Part shown: positions 16,024 through 24,849 of the stretch, in pieces
How positions within the stretch are numbered: the stretch's first letter is position 1
Layout: each line of letters begins with the position of its first letter
NCBI RefSeq assembly: GCF_047303325.1
Contig: NZ_JBKBEX010000005.1
Span: 124,001 to 188,000, forward strand
From: Polaromonas sp047303325
Lineage (GTDB): Bacteria > Pseudomonadota > Gammaproteobacteria > Burkholderiales > Burkholderiaceae_C
Direction of reading: 5' to 3'
Length of the DNA stretch: 64,000 nt
Notes under the pieces: model-generated
Told to the model about the DNA's origin: nothing
What the model saw: only the letters and a program-made list of their open reading frames with translations
Database searches by the model: none
Position numbers and translations under genes: made by a program

Positions 16024-17913
16024 TCAGTCGCGCACGGGCTTGGAGAACTTGCCGCTCTTCTTGGCCGCATCGCGGGGCACAAAGACCTTGCCGGCAGGCT
16101 TGGCAAAACCAGGCTTGCGGTTGGCGAAGTCGGGGCGCGGCGCGAAGCCTTCGTTGCGCGCGCCGAAATTGCGGTCATCGCGCTGGGCGAAGCCGGCGTT
16201 GTGGCCGCCGCCGAAGCCGCGGTCGTCCTGGCGGCGCGGGCCGCGGTCGTTGAAGCCGGAGCGGTCGGCATAGCCGTTGCCTTGCGGTGCGGGAGGACGG
16301 CCCTGGAAGGAGCCGCGGTCGTCGCGCTCTGGGCGATTGTTGCCAAAGCCGGCAAAGCCGCCATTGCTGAAGCCACCCGCCGGCTTGCGGCCGGCAAAGC
16401 CGCCGCGATCACCGCCGCCCCCGAAGCCGCGGCCGCCACGGTCACCGCCGAAGTTGCCGCGCGGGCGCTCGGAGGTGGGGGCGAAACGCTGCTGCGGCTC
16501 CAGGCCGGCGATCACGCTGGGCTTGAGGTTCTGCTGCATGTAGTGCTCGATGTCCTGGATCTTGCGGCGGTCGCGGAACTCGGCGATCGTGACGGCCTTA
16601 CCTTCGCGGCCGGCACGACCGGTGCGGCCGATACGGTGCACATAGTCTTCGGCCTTCATGGGCAGGCCATAGTTGATCACGTGAGTGATGGTGGGCACGT
16701 CCAGGCCGCGGGCGGCCACGTCGGTCGCCACCAGTACCTGCACGCGGCCGTCGCGGAAAGCCATCAGGCGGCGGTTGCGCAGGCCCTGGCTCAGCGCGCC
16801 GTGCAGCGCCACGGCGCTGAAGCCTTCCTGGACCAGGTCGTTGGCCAGGCCGTCGCACTCAACCTGGGTGCTCGCAAACACGATGGCCTGGTTGATGGTG
16901 GTGTCGCGCAGCAGGTGGTCCAGCAGCTTGCGCTTGTGGGTCATGTTGTCGGCCCACAGCAGCGATTGCGTGATGGAGGTGTGCTTTTCGTGCGGCGAGT
17001 CGATCTCGACGCGTTGCGGCGTGCGCATGACGCGGGTGGCCAGCTGCATGATGCGGGGCGCGAAGGTGGCGCTGAACATCATGGTCTGCTTGCGTTCTAT
17101 CGTGAGCTGGTTGACTTCCGTCAAGTCGTCGGCAAAACCGAGGTCCAGCATGCGGTCGGCTTCGTCGACGACGAGGAACTGCACCTGGTCCAGTTTGATC
17201 TGCATGCTGCGCTGCAGGTCGAGCAGGCGGCCGGGCGTGGCGACCACGAGGTTGGCGTTCTGCAGCTTGGCGATTTGCAGCTGGTAAGGGATGCCGCCAA
17301 CGACGTTGGCGATGCGCAGGCCGCGGCAATGGCGCACCAGGTCGATCGCGTCGGCGCAGACCTGCTGGGCCAGCTCGCGCGTGGGGCACAGGATCAGCGC
17401 GCCGGGCGTGGCGGCCTTGAAGTTGCGGGGGCTGGTCGGGTCCTTGCGCTTGGGCTTTTTCAGCGGCGCTTCGCCGCGGGCGACAGCTTCAGCGCTCAGG
17501 CGTTCGAATTCGGCGCGCTCAAAGCGCTCGGCTTCTTCCTGCTGCTTGAGCAGGGTGTGCAGCACGGGCAGCAGGAAAGCGGCGGTCTTGCCGCTGCCGG
17601 TCTGGCTGGAGACCAGCAGGTCGGTGAACTTGGCGGCCTTGGGATCGGCATCCAGGGCCTGCATGGCCTTGGGGATGGTTGCCATCTGCACGGCGGTGGG
17701 CTTGGTAAAGCCCATGTCGGCGACGGCCTGCAGCAGTTCCTTGGCCAGGCCAAGCGCTACAAAACCGTTGGGCTCGGCCACGACTGCATCGAGCGAAGTG
17801 GAGGCCTCAGGCGCATCGGAAAAATCCGGAACAGCGTTGAAAGCGGCGTCGTTGTTGTCGTTGGCAATGGCTTCAGGCAAAAAGTCGCCACGAGCCTCAA
17901 AAGAGTCAGTCAT
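16024..17913 (-). CDS. DEAD-box ATP-dependent RNA helicase
   Basis: A 629-residue RNA helicase. In order: Q-motif region GFTKPTAVQ (68-76), motif I SQTGSGKT (103-110), Ia PTREL (177-181), II DEAD (250-253), III SAT (281-283), VI HRIGRTGR near 425. The tail of about 170 residues is rich in Gly, Arg, Asp and Phe (GGDRGGRGFGGGG), typical of RNA-binding tails. Unusual is a charged insertion of about 43 residues (123-165) between motifs I and Ia. Likely roles are ribosome assembly or cold-stress RNA remodelling, inferred from RhlE/CsdA-type relatives. ATG 17913 is preferred over an in-frame GTG at 17925. Confidence 0.93.
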   Translation of the reverse strand: MTDSFEARGDFLPEAIANDNNDAAFNAVPDFSDAPEASTSLDAVVAEPNGFVALGLAKELLQAVADMGFTKPTAVQMATIPKAMQALDADPKAAKFTDLLVSSQTGSGKTAAFLLPVLHTLLKQQEEAERFERAEFERLSAEAVARGEAPLKKPKRKDPTSPRNFKAATPGALILCPTRELAQQVCADAIDLVRHCRGLRIANVVGGIPYQLQIAKLQNANLVVATPGRLLDLQRSMQIKLDQVQFLVVDEADRMLDLGFADDLTEVNQLTIERKQTMMFSATFAPRIMQLATRVMRTPQRVEIDSPHEKHTSITQSLLWADNMTHKRKLLDHLLRDTTINQAIVFASTQVECDGLANDLVQEGFSAVALHGALSQGLRNRRLMAFRDGRVQVLVATDVAARGLDVPTITHVINYGLPMKAEDYVHRIGRTGRAGREGKAVTIAEFRDRRKIQDIEHYMQQNLKPSVIAGLEPQQRFAPTSERPRGNFGGDRGGRGFGGGGDRGGFAGRKPAGGFSNGGFAGFGNNRPERDDRGSFQGRPPAPQGNGYADRSGFNDRGPRRQDDRGFGGGHNAGFAQRDDRNFGARNEGFAPRPDFANRKPGFAKPAGKVFVPRDAAKKSGKFSKPVRD

Positions 17914-18153
17914 GTGTTTTCTCACTAATCACCTGTTCGCAGCGCTTTTGGCGAGGGAACAGGAAACTTCACCTCCCGCGATGCGGAAGGCTTCGTTCAT
18001 GGTTAATAAAACATCAACCATCAAACGAATATGCAGCCCGGGCGGCAAACTTGACGCTGTGCCCGAAGCGGTGACTCCGTTGTTGGAGTCCAAAAGTGTG
18101 AGGTAGATGTACAAATGCAGCGCACCCTGTGCAACCGCAAGCCCACGATTATA
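17914..18153 (-). promoter_or_regulatory. Putative promoter and long 5' leader of the DEAD-box gene
   Basis: A perfect TATAAT lies on the minus strand at 18148-18153, with no good -35 box. If used, transcription starts near 18141 and leaves about 230 untranslated bases before the helicase start. The leader contains several short inverted repeats and no gene. Long leaders are known for cold-shock helicase mRNAs; that link is inference. Confidence 0.5.
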
Positions 18154-18265
18154 GCGTGCTTTACGGGTTTCTACCAGCTACTTGCTGATTAACGGCCGTC
18201 AAGGCTCTCAATCGCTCTCATTTCAGGAGCAGCCTATCCATGTGCTGCTTCAGCAATCCCGCAAA

Positions 18266-18829
18266 TCACTTCAGGAAGTGTTCCCGGTAGTGTTCCAGTT
18301 CGTCGATGGATTCATGCACATCGGCCAGCGCCGTATGGCTTTGGCGCTTTTTGAAGGCGCTGTAGACTTCGGGCCGCCAGCGCTTGGCGAGCTCCTTGAA
18401 GGTGCTGACGTCGACGTTGCGGTAGTGCAGGAAAGCCTCCAGCTTGGGCATGTACTTCACCAGGAAACGCCTGTCCTGGCTGATGGTGTTGCCGCACAGG
18501 GGCGAACTGCCCTTGGGCACGTACTGGGCCAGGAAGGCCAGTATCTGCGCCTCGGCGTCGGCCTCATCCACGGTGCTGGCCTTGACTTTGTCGATCAGGC
18601 CGCTGCGGCCGTGGGTGCCCTTGTTCCAGGCATCCATCTGGTCCAGCAATTCGTCGCTCTGGTGGATCGCCAGGACCGGGCCTTCGATGCGCGGTGTGAG
18701 CTGCGGGCCGGTCACGATCACGGCGATTTCAATGAGGCGCTCTTTTTCCGGGTCCAGCCCGGTCATTTCGCAGTCCAGCCAGACGAGGTTCTGGTCTGAT
18801 TTTTTGAGTGTGGTTTCAATTTCGGGCAT
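18266..18829 (-). CDS. orn: Oligoribonuclease
   Basis: A 187-residue DEDDh 3'-5' exonuclease that degrades 2-5 nt RNAs and pGpG. ExoI motif WLDCEMTGLD carries Asp19 and Glu21. The middle segment NTISQDRRF holds the ExoII Asp, and SHTALADVHESIDEL holds the ExoIII His and Asp. Length and sequence agree with Orn throughout. It is divergent from the M48 peptidase gene with 35 bases between starts. Confidence 0.97.
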   Translation of the reverse strand: MPEIETTLKKSDQNLVWLDCEMTGLDPEKERLIEIAVIVTGPQLTPRIEGPVLAIHQSDELLDQMDAWNKGTHGRSGLIDKVKASTVDEADAEAQILAFLAQYVPKGSSPLCGNTISQDRRFLVKYMPKLEAFLHYRNVDVSTFKELAKRWRPEVYSAFKKRQSHTALADVHESIDELEHYREHFLK

Positions 18830-18864
18830 GCCGAGATTCTCGCTGATCGCCTAAACTGCCCGCT

Positions 18865-20154
18865 ATGACCGACTATTCGCTTGTTTTCACCGGGGTATTC
18901 TCGGCTTTGCTGGTACTGGGCCTGCTCACGAAGTTTTACCTGGCTTCGCGGCAGATCCGCCACGTGGCGCGCCACCGCGATGCCGTGCCCGCGGCCTTTG
19001 CCGGCACCATCTCGCTCGAAGCTCACCAGAAAGCGGCCGACTACACCATCACCAAGGCGCGCTTCGGCCTGCTGGAGACGGCCTTCGCCTCCGCCGTGCT
19101 GCTGGGCTGGACCCTGCTGGGCGGAATCGACACCCTGAACCAGGCACTGGCCGGCTCCGGCCTGGCAGCCTGGGGCGCGCTGGCGCCGCAACTGGCCCTG
19201 CTGGCCGCTTTCGGCCTCATCAGCGGCCTGCTGGACCTGCCTTTTACCCTCTACAGCACCTTTCGCATCGAGGAGCGTTTCGGCTTCAACAAAATGACTT
19301 TCAAGCTCTGGCTGACCGACCTCGTGAAATCCACGCTGGTGGGCCTGGTCATAGGCCTGCCTATCGTGGCGCTGATCCTGTGGCTGATGGGCAGCGCGGG
19401 CCGCCTGTGGTGGCTCTGGGCCTGGGGCGCCTGGATGGGCTTTAACCTGCTGGTGCTGGTGCTCTACCCCACCGTGATCGCGCCGCTGTTCAACAAGTTC
19501 AAGCCGCTGGAAGACGAAGCACTGAAGGCGCGCGTCACGGCCCTGATGCAGCGCTGTGGTTTCGCGGCCAAGGGCCTGTTCGTGATGGACGGCAGCAAGC
19601 GCTCGGCCCATGCCAACGCCTACTTCACGGGTTTCGGCGCGGCCAAGCGCGTGGTGTTTTACGACACCTTGCTCAAGCAGCTGAGCCCCGGTGAGGTCGA
19701 CGCCGTGCTCGCGCATGAGCTGGGCCATTTCAAGCACAAGCACATCATCAAGCGCATCGTCTCGATGTTCGCCATGAGCCTGGCCGGCTTCGCACTGCTG
19801 GGCTGGCTGTCGTCCCAGGTGTGGTTCTACACAGGCCTGGGGGTACGCCCCAACCTGAATGGCGCCAACGACGCGCTGGCCCTGCTGCTGTTCCTGCTGG
19901 TGGTGCCGCTTTTCAGTTTTTTCATCTCCCCGGTGTTCGCCCAGTTCTCGCGCAAGCACGAATTCGAGGCCGACGCCTACGCCGTGGCCCAGACCGATGG
20001 CAGGGATTTGCAAAGCGCGCTGCTCAAGCTCTACAAGGACAACGCCAGCACACTGACACCCGACCCGGTGTTCGTGAAGTTCTACTACTCGCACCCTCCC
20101 GCCTCCGAGCGGCTGGGCCGCATGACCCCTTCCCTTGAAAGTGCCGCGACATGA
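18865..20154 (+). CDS. M48 family membrane zinc metallopeptidase (Ste24-like)
   Basis: A 429-residue integral membrane peptidase. It has an N-terminal CAAX-prenyl-protease-1 region with several membrane segments (about 5-25, 70-90, 105-125, 160-180, 185-205). The zinc motif HELGH is at 284-288 with a following KHKH, two more membrane helices lie near 300-350, and the third ligand is in EFEADAYAV. Bacterial members cleave misfolded membrane proteins; there is no prenylation pathway to suggest. The stop overlaps the phhB start by four bases (ATGA), so translation is coupled. Confidence 0.93.
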   Translation: MTDYSLVFTGVFSALLVLGLLTKFYLASRQIRHVARHRDAVPAAFAGTISLEAHQKAADYTITKARFGLLETAFASAVLLGWTLLGGIDTLNQALAGSGLAAWGALAPQLALLAAFGLISGLLDLPFTLYSTFRIEERFGFNKMTFKLWLTDLVKSTLVGLVIGLPIVALILWLMGSAGRLWWLWAWGAWMGFNLLVLVLYPTVIAPLFNKFKPLEDEALKARVTALMQRCGFAAKGLFVMDGSKRSAHANAYFTGFGAAKRVVFYDTLLKQLSPGEVDAVLAHELGHFKHKHIIKRIVSMFAMSLAGFALLGWLSSQVWFYTGLGVRPNLNGANDALALLLFLLVVPLFSFFISPVFAQFSRKHEFEADAYAVAQTDGRDLQSALLKLYKDNASTLTPDPVFVKFYYSHPPASERLGRMTPSLESAAT

Positions 20155-20471
20155 GCAACCCCATCCACCAGAACCGGCGAGCCCTGAGCGCCACCGAAAT
20201 CGTCACGCAGCTGAGCAAACTCAACGGCGATCAGGCGCTGGGCTGGCGCCTGATCGACGGCTCACTGGAAAAAACCTACAGCTTCAAGAATTACTACGAG
20301 ACCATTGCCTTCGTGAACGCGCTGGCCTTCATCGCCAACGCCGAAGACCATCATCCCGACCTCGCGGTGAGCTACGGCAAATGCACGGTGCGCTTCAACA
20401 CGCATGATGTGGACGGCATCTCCGTCAGCGACTTCTTCTGCGCGTCCAAGGCAGACGCCTTGCTCGCTTGA
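20151..20471 (+). CDS. phhB: Pterin-4a-carbinolamine dehydratase
   Basis: A 106-residue PCD/DCoH protein that dehydrates 4a-hydroxytetrahydrobiopterin. The active-site motif EDHHPDL follows AFIANA, and the C-terminal CTVRFNTHDVDGIS completes the fold. No phenylalanine hydroxylase is nearby, so a role in general pterin recycling, perhaps for molybdopterin, is possible. It overlaps the M48 gene upstream and the rsgA TTG start downstream by four bases each. Confidence 0.93.
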   Translation: MSNPIHQNRRALSATEIVTQLSKLNGDQALGWRLIDGSLEKTYSFKNYYETIAFVNALAFIANAEDHHPDLAVSYGKCTVRFNTHDVDGISVSDFFCASKADALLA

Positions 20472-21451
20472 GCAAACCCCGGCGCCCCGCCGCGGCCCCC
20501 ATCGCGGGAACGCAGCCGGGGCTGGTGGTGGCCGGTTTCGGCCGCCATGTGCTGGTGGAAACCGAAACCGGCGAGCGACTGATCTGCCACCCGCGCGGCA
20601 AAAAAAGCCAGGCCGTGGTCGGCGACCGCATCCGCTGGCTGGCTTCGGAGGACGAGGGCACCATCGAGAAGATCGAGGAGCGCCGCAACCTGTTTTACCG
20701 GCAGGACGAGATGCGCACCAAGTCCTTCGCGGCCAACCTGGACCAGGTGCTGATTCTGATCGCCGCCGAGCCTGAATTTTCGGAAAGCCAGCTGACCCGT
20801 GCGCTGATCGCCGCCGAAGCCGAAGGCATCACCCCCGTCATCGCGCTGAACAAAAGCGACCTGGGCGAGCCTTTCACGCGTGCCTGGGCGAAGCTGGCGC
20901 CCTACCGCACCATGGGCTACCGCATGCTCTCGCTGGCGATCAAGCCCAAGGTCGAAGCCTCAAGGCCGGCGAATACCCAGGCCGCGGAACTGCATGAACT
21001 GGTCGAGCTGCTGCGCGGCAAAAAAACCCTGGTGCTGGGCCCCTCGGGCGCCGGAAAAAGCAGCCTGACCAACCTGCTGGTGCCCGATGCGCGCGTGCTG
21101 ACGGCGGAGATCTCGCAGGCGCTGAATTCGGGCAAGCACACCACCACCAGCACCACGCTTTACTGGGTGGACACCGGGGACGGCAACACGCGTGCCACGG
21201 CGCTGATCGACTCGCCGGGTTTCCAGGAATTCGGCCTGCACCACATCGAGCCCATGCGCCTGGCCGGCTACATGCCCGACCTCAAGATCCATGCGCAGGA
21301 CTGCAAGTTTTATAACTGCACCCATCTGCATGAACCCGGCTGCGGCGTGATCGCCGAGGTCAATGCGACCGATCACCCCAGCAGCATCAGCGCCAACCGC
21401 TACCGGCTGTACAGCGAGCTGTTCGCGGAACTGTCGCAGAGCCGTTATTGA
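20468..21451 (+). CDS. rsgA: Ribosome small-subunit-dependent GTPase A
   Basis: A 327-residue circularly permuted GTPase for late 30S maturation. An OB fold (about 15-80) is followed by G4 NKSD (128-131), then G1 GPSGAGKSSL (191-200) and G3 DSPGF, the permuted order diagnostic for RsgA. The C-terminal zinc region reads CKFYNCTHLHEPGCGV. The start is a TTG that overlaps the phhB stop (TTGA), chosen because the next upstream options are inside phhB. It converges on the CobD/CbiB-family gene. Confidence 0.96.
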   Translation: MSKPRRPAAAPIAGTQPGLVVAGFGRHVLVETETGERLICHPRGKKSQAVVGDRIRWLASEDEGTIEKIEERRNLFYRQDEMRTKSFAANLDQVLILIAAEPEFSESQLTRALIAAEAEGITPVIALNKSDLGEPFTRAWAKLAPYRTMGYRMLSLAIKPKVEASRPANTQAAELHELVELLRGKKTLVLGPSGAGKSSLTNLLVPDARVLTAEISQALNSGKHTTTSTTLYWVDTGDGNTRATALIDSPGFQEFGLHHIEPMRLAGYMPDLKIHAQDCKFYNCTHLHEPGCGVIAEVNATDHPSSISANRYRLYSELFAELSQSRY

Positions 21452-21470
21452 GGCGTTTGGGTGGCCGGGT

Positions 21471-22499
21471 TCAACCCAGCAGGCGGGCCAGGGTCAGCAA
21501 GGCCAGCAGCACCATCCAGAGCACCACGGAACGCCACACCAGCCCCACGATGCTGCGCAGGTGCGCGATTTCGGGTTCGCGGCCCGGCGTGGCCTCGGTG
21601 GCGATGCTGTCTTCCGAGTCCAGCCCGCCGGCCTGGAAACCCTGGGAGGTGTTCGGCGAGAACGCGGCCTTGAGCGCCTCGCCGCCCAGGCGCACGTTCA
21701 CGGCGCCGGAGGTGGCGGCCAGGATGATGCCGTCGTTGCGGTTCTCGGCGGCGGCCGGCGCATTGGCCGGAAAGCGCTGCGTGTAGTTGCGCCAGGCATC
21801 GATGGCGTCCTCAAAACTGCCGACGACCGCAAAACCCAGCGAAGTGACGCGCGCCGGCACATAGTCGATCACGCCCCAGGCGCGGCTGGCGGCCAGTTGC
21901 AGCGCCATGCTGGCGCCCTCGCCCGCCGCGGCAGCGGTTTTGCGCTTGTAGGCCCAGTAGCGCGAGACGAATTCGCTCATGCGGTAGAGCACCGCGCCCG
22001 CGGGGCCCAGGCCCAGCGCGGCCAGCACGGAAAACCAGCCCAGCACGCCGAACACGTGGCGGTGCGCCGCCAGCACCGAGTACTCGATGACGTGGCGCAC
22101 GATTTCGCTGCGCGGCAGCTCGCTGGCGTCCACCTGGCGCCACTGCGCGAGCAGCTCGCGCGCCGTGGCCTCATCGCCGTCGTCGAGCGCGTCGCGTATG
22201 TCGGTGAAGTAGTGGCTGAACTGGCGAAAACCCAGCGTGACGTAAAGAATCGCCACGCTCCAGGCAAAGGCCAGCACGACATTGATGCTCCAGAGCAGCC
22301 AGTGGATCAGCATGGTGACCAGCGCCGGCACGATGACGGCGACCGTCCAGGCGATCCAGCCGTGCTGGGGTTTGCCGGCGTCCAGGCTGCGGTTGGTCCA
22401 GCGCGCCCATCCGCGAAAGCCTGCATGAACCCAGTTGCCGCGGGCCAGCGGCCGGGCCTGTTCGATGATGAGTGCAAACAAAACGGCGAGAAAGCTCAT
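21471..22499 (-). CDS. CobD/CbiB-family membrane protein
   Basis: A 342-residue inner-membrane protein with the MSFLAVLFALIIEQARPL start seen in CobD/CbiB-like proteins and in AmpE relatives. Hydrophobic segments lie near 3-18, 45-90, 155-180 and at the end (LWRSVVLWMVLLALLTLARLLG). Authentic CbiB makes cobinamide, but no other cobalamin gene is in the window and Burkholderiales carry this stand-alone homologue widely. Its real function is uncertain. ATG 22499 is the natural start; upstream codons belong to the dispersed repeat. Confidence 0.75.
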   Translation of the reverse strand: MSFLAVLFALIIEQARPLARGNWVHAGFRGWARWTNRSLDAGKPQHGWIAWTVAVIVPALVTMLIHWLLWSINVVLAFAWSVAILYVTLGFRQFSHYFTDIRDALDDGDEATARELLAQWRQVDASELPRSEIVRHVIEYSVLAAHRHVFGVLGWFSVLAALGLGPAGAVLYRMSEFVSRYWAYKRKTAAAAGEGASMALQLAASRAWGVIDYVPARVTSLGFAVVGSFEDAIDAWRNYTQRFPANAPAAAENRNDGIILAATSGAVNVRLGGEALKAAFSPNTSQGFQAGGLDSEDSIATEATPGREPEIAHLRSIVGLVWRSVVLWMVLLALLTLARLLG

Positions 22500-22514
22500 G
22501 CGTGAATCATATCC

Positions 22515-22609
22515 GGCCCCCACGGTCGCGCACTGCGTGTCGCTCCCTGCCCCCCGAGGGGGCCGCTGCGCCTGCGGCCCGGCGAAGCCGGTTCCGCGGC
22601 CCCTGCTGG
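22515..22609 (+). repeat. Dispersed ~97-bp intergenic repeat, copy A
   Basis: This copy shares its core with copies at 26960-27057 and 28885-28981. The order is CCCCACG, ACTGCGTG, a GCTCCCTGC-like segment, CGAGGGGGCCGCTGCGCC, a small hairpin (CCGGC-GAA-GCCGG here) and CCGCGGCCCCTGC. GGGGCCGC pairs with GCGGCCCC around the inner hairpin. It lies between the CobD/CbiB-family start and the Nudix stop. Confidence 0.85.
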
Positions 22610-22648
22610 CCTGAAGACAACGCGGCTCCCCTACGGGCGGGTATGACC

Positions 22649-23356
22649 TCAGGCGCTGAGGAAGCGGTAGAGGTTGCGGAGCATGCCGGCGGTAGCGCCC
22701 CAGATGTAGCGCTCCCTGGCTTCGCCGCTGTCTGCTTCGCTGGAGGGATCGGAGTAGGGCATGGACAGCCATTGCCGGATAACGCCGTCGAACTCCATCT
22801 CATGACGGCGGTGGTGGGCGGGATTCATCAGGTAGCCCAATGGCACTTCGAACACGTCGGCGACCTCGCCGGGGTTGGGTTGCAGCGCGAAGCCGGGCTT
22901 TACCAGCGCCACCACCGGCGTGATGATGAAGGCCGTTCCCGTGACGTAGGTGGGCAAGGTGCCCAGCACCTCCACATGCCCGCGCGGCAAGCCGATTTCC
23001 TCGTGGGCTTCGCGCAAGGCGGTATCGACCGCGTCACGGTCGGTGTCGTCGGTACGGCCACCCGGCAGGGCCACCTGGCCGGAATGCGTGGAAAGGTTGG
23101 TGGTTCGCTCGGTCAGCAGCAAGGTCACTTCATCGCGCATGACCAGCGGCAGCAGGACGGCCGCCAGCGCCGGCGTGCGGTCGGTGAATTTTTTCTCGAC
23201 GCTGTGCTCGGGCGTCCAGACCGGTGGATGCCGGAAGCGCTCGCGCAGGGCCTGCGGCGACAGCCGCTCCAGCGGCACGCCCGCCAGGTGGTCGTCGATG
23301 CCCAGCACCGGAATGCTGCGCGGGTCAAACTTGGGCAGCGGCTTGTAGGAGTTCAT
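22649..23356 (-). CDS. Nudix CoA pyrophosphatase
   Basis: A 235-residue Nudix hydrolase of the CoA-diphosphatase (NudL) type, cleaving CoA or acyl-CoA to phosphopantetheine and 3',5'-ADP. The UPF0035 signature LTERTTNLSTHSGQVALPGG directly precedes the Nudix box, where GGRTDDTDRDAVDTALREAH runs on into EEIGL. The pattern GX5EX7REUXEEXGU has Asp in place of the first Glu (GRTDDTDRDA), a common variation in this subfamily. It is the last gene before the rplS terminator on the same strand; copy A of the repeat follows its stop. Confidence 0.92.
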   Translation of the reverse strand: MNSYKPLPKFDPRSIPVLGIDDHLAGVPLERLSPQALRERFRHPPVWTPEHSVEKKFTDRTPALAAVLLPLVMRDEVTLLLTERTTNLSTHSGQVALPGGRTDDTDRDAVDTALREAHEEIGLPRGHVEVLGTLPTYVTGTAFIITPVVALVKPGFALQPNPGEVADVFEVPLGYLMNPAHHRRHEMEFDGVIRQWLSMPYSDPSSEADSGEARERYIWGATAGMLRNLYRFLSA

Positions 23357-23406
23357 GGAGCGCGTCGGCTTGGGGCGGTGGATTGTTGGCTTGGGGCCCG
23401 GAGCAT

Positions 23407-23436
23407 AAAAAAAGCCGCTCGGTGAGCGGCTTTTTT
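23407..23436. terminator. Intrinsic terminator of the rpsP-rplS operon
   Basis: Perfect stem GCCGCTC/GAGCGGC (23414-23420 with 23424-23430), loop GGT, flanked by seven A and six T, so it works in both directions. It lies about 50 bases past the rplS stop on the minus strand. Confidence 0.92.
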
Positions 23437-23485
23437 AAAAGGGCTGTTGGGGCTGCCCTGGGTCCGGCCGGGCCGGACCGGCAGA

Positions 23486-23842
23486 TCAGGCGCCCAGCTT
23501 TTCCTTGATACGTGCGGATTTGCCGCTGCGGCTGCGCAGGTAGTACAGCTTGGCGCGACGCACATCACCGCGGCGCTTGACTTCAATCTTGGCGATCAGC
23601 GGGCTGTACACCTGGAAGGTGCGCTCGACGCCTTCGCCGTTGGAGATCTTGCGGACGATGAAGCTGGAGTTCAGGCCGCGATTGCGCTTGGCAATCACCA
23701 CGCCTTCAAAAGCCTGCACGCGCTTACGGTTGCCTTCAACCACGTTCACGCTCACGATGACGGTGTCACCAGGGGCGTATGCGGGGATGGTCTTGTTGAG
23801 GCGGGAAATTTCTTCCTGCTCGAGGGTCTGGATCAGATTCAT
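23486..23842 (-). CDS. rplS: 50S ribosomal protein L19
   Basis: A 118-residue L19, located at the 30S-50S interface. MNLIQTLEQEEI at the start, GDTVIVSVNVVEGNRKRVQAFEGVVIAKRNRGLNSSFIVRKIS and the final YYLRSRSGKSARIKEKL are conserved throughout. It is the last gene of the rpsP-rimM-trmD-rplS operon but is separated from trmD by 143 bases that carry a possible promoter, so it may also be made independently. Confidence 0.98.
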   Translation of the reverse strand: MNLIQTLEQEEISRLNKTIPAYAPGDTVIVSVNVVEGNRKRVQAFEGVVIAKRNRGLNSSFIVRKISNGEGVERTFQVYSPLIAKIEVKRRGDVRRAKLYYLRSRSGKSARIKEKLGA

Positions 23843-23962
23843 GATTTTTCCATCTAACTTTTTCGTTCATGCACGCGCTACGCTAAAGACCGCAAATCCA
23901 TGGATTCATCCGCGGATGATTCAGATGGTTGCAGTGGCCGCCAGAGGATCGAAAAGCCTTTG

Positions 23963-23989
23963 ATTATAGCAAGCCAGGGCTTTTCTCAA
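23963..23989 (-). promoter_or_regulatory. Possible internal promoter for rplS
   Basis: Minus strand: TATAAT at 23963-23968 with TTGAGA at 23984-23989, spacing 15, which is short. It lies in the trmD-rplS gap, about 120 bases before the L19 start, and would allow extra L19 synthesis. Confidence 0.45.
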
Positions 23990-24765
23990 GCGTCCTTGTC
24001 GGGGTTTTCAAGCAGATCGGCAAGAAAAGCCTCGTCGCTTTCGCTCAAATGGCCACGCTCACGCGCTTTTTGCACCAATTCGGGGCGTTCGTGCTGCGTC
24101 AAAGCCAGGCGCCGCTCGCGCCGCCAGCGCTCGATATGGGCGTGGTTTCCCGACATCAGGGTGGCCGGCACGGGCTGGCCGCGCCAGCTTTCAGGCCGCG
24201 TGTAGTGCGGGCAGTCGAGCAGCCCGTCCAGCGCCGGATTGAAGCTGTCGAGCTGATGGCTGCCCTCGTCGTTGAGCACGCCGGGCTGCAGGCGGGCCAC
24301 CGCGTCCAGCAAGGCCATGGCGGCAATTTCCCCGCCCGACAGCACAAAGTCGCCCAGGCTGATTTGCAGGTCCACATGCGTCTGGATAAAGCGCTGGTCC
24401 AGCCCCTCATAGCGACCGCAGACCAGCACGGCGCCGGTGCTGGCCGACCAGCTTTCGACGCCGGCATGGTCAAGCACCTTGCCAACAGGGGAAAACAGCA
24501 CGGTCGGCACTTTGGGCGCACCGGCGGCGGCACGGTCGGCGTGTATGGCTTCGAGGCACAAGGCGAGAGGCTCGGCCATCATCACCATGCCCGGGCCGCC
24601 GCCAAAAGGCCGGTCGTCCACCCGGCGGTAATTGCCGTCGGCAAAATCGCGGAGATTCCAGAGCTTGACCTGCACCAGGCCCGACTCATAGGCACGGCGC
24701 GTAACGCCGCTGGCCAGGAAAGGCGCGAAAAGTTCGGGAAACAGGGTGATCAGGTCAAAGCGCAT
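23986..24765 (-). CDS. trmD: tRNA (guanine-37-N1)-methyltransferase
   Basis: A 259-residue SPOUT methyltransferase that makes m1G37 in tRNAs reading CNN codons, preventing +1 frameshifts. MRFDLITLFPELF start, DDRPFGGGPGMVMMAEPL (about 50-70), knot residues VLVCGRYEGLDQRFI, and SLGDFVLSGGEIAAMALLDAVARLQPG are all conserved. Third gene of the operon, 84 bases after rimM. Confidence 0.98.
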   Translation of the reverse strand: MRFDLITLFPELFAPFLASGVTRRAYESGLVQVKLWNLRDFADGNYRRVDDRPFGGGPGMVMMAEPLALCLEAIHADRAAAGAPKVPTVLFSPVGKVLDHAGVESWSASTGAVLVCGRYEGLDQRFIQTHVDLQISLGDFVLSGGEIAAMALLDAVARLQPGVLNDEGSHQLDSFNPALDGLLDCPHYTRPESWRGQPVPATLMSGNHAHIERWRRERRLALTQHERPELVQKARERGHLSESDEAFLADLLENPDKDA

Positions 24766-24849
24766 GGAAAGGCTATTTTGCGCGAGCCGGGCGCCGGGGG
24801 GAAATGGACCAGGAAAGGCCCCGAGAAGGACGTCGGAAAGGGGCCGGCC

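Noticed and set aside
22472..22660. Proteins sharing a PPEGAAAPAA peptide in three places
   Set aside because: They come from the dispersed intergenic repeat copies; frames run into neighbouring genes and have no independent support.
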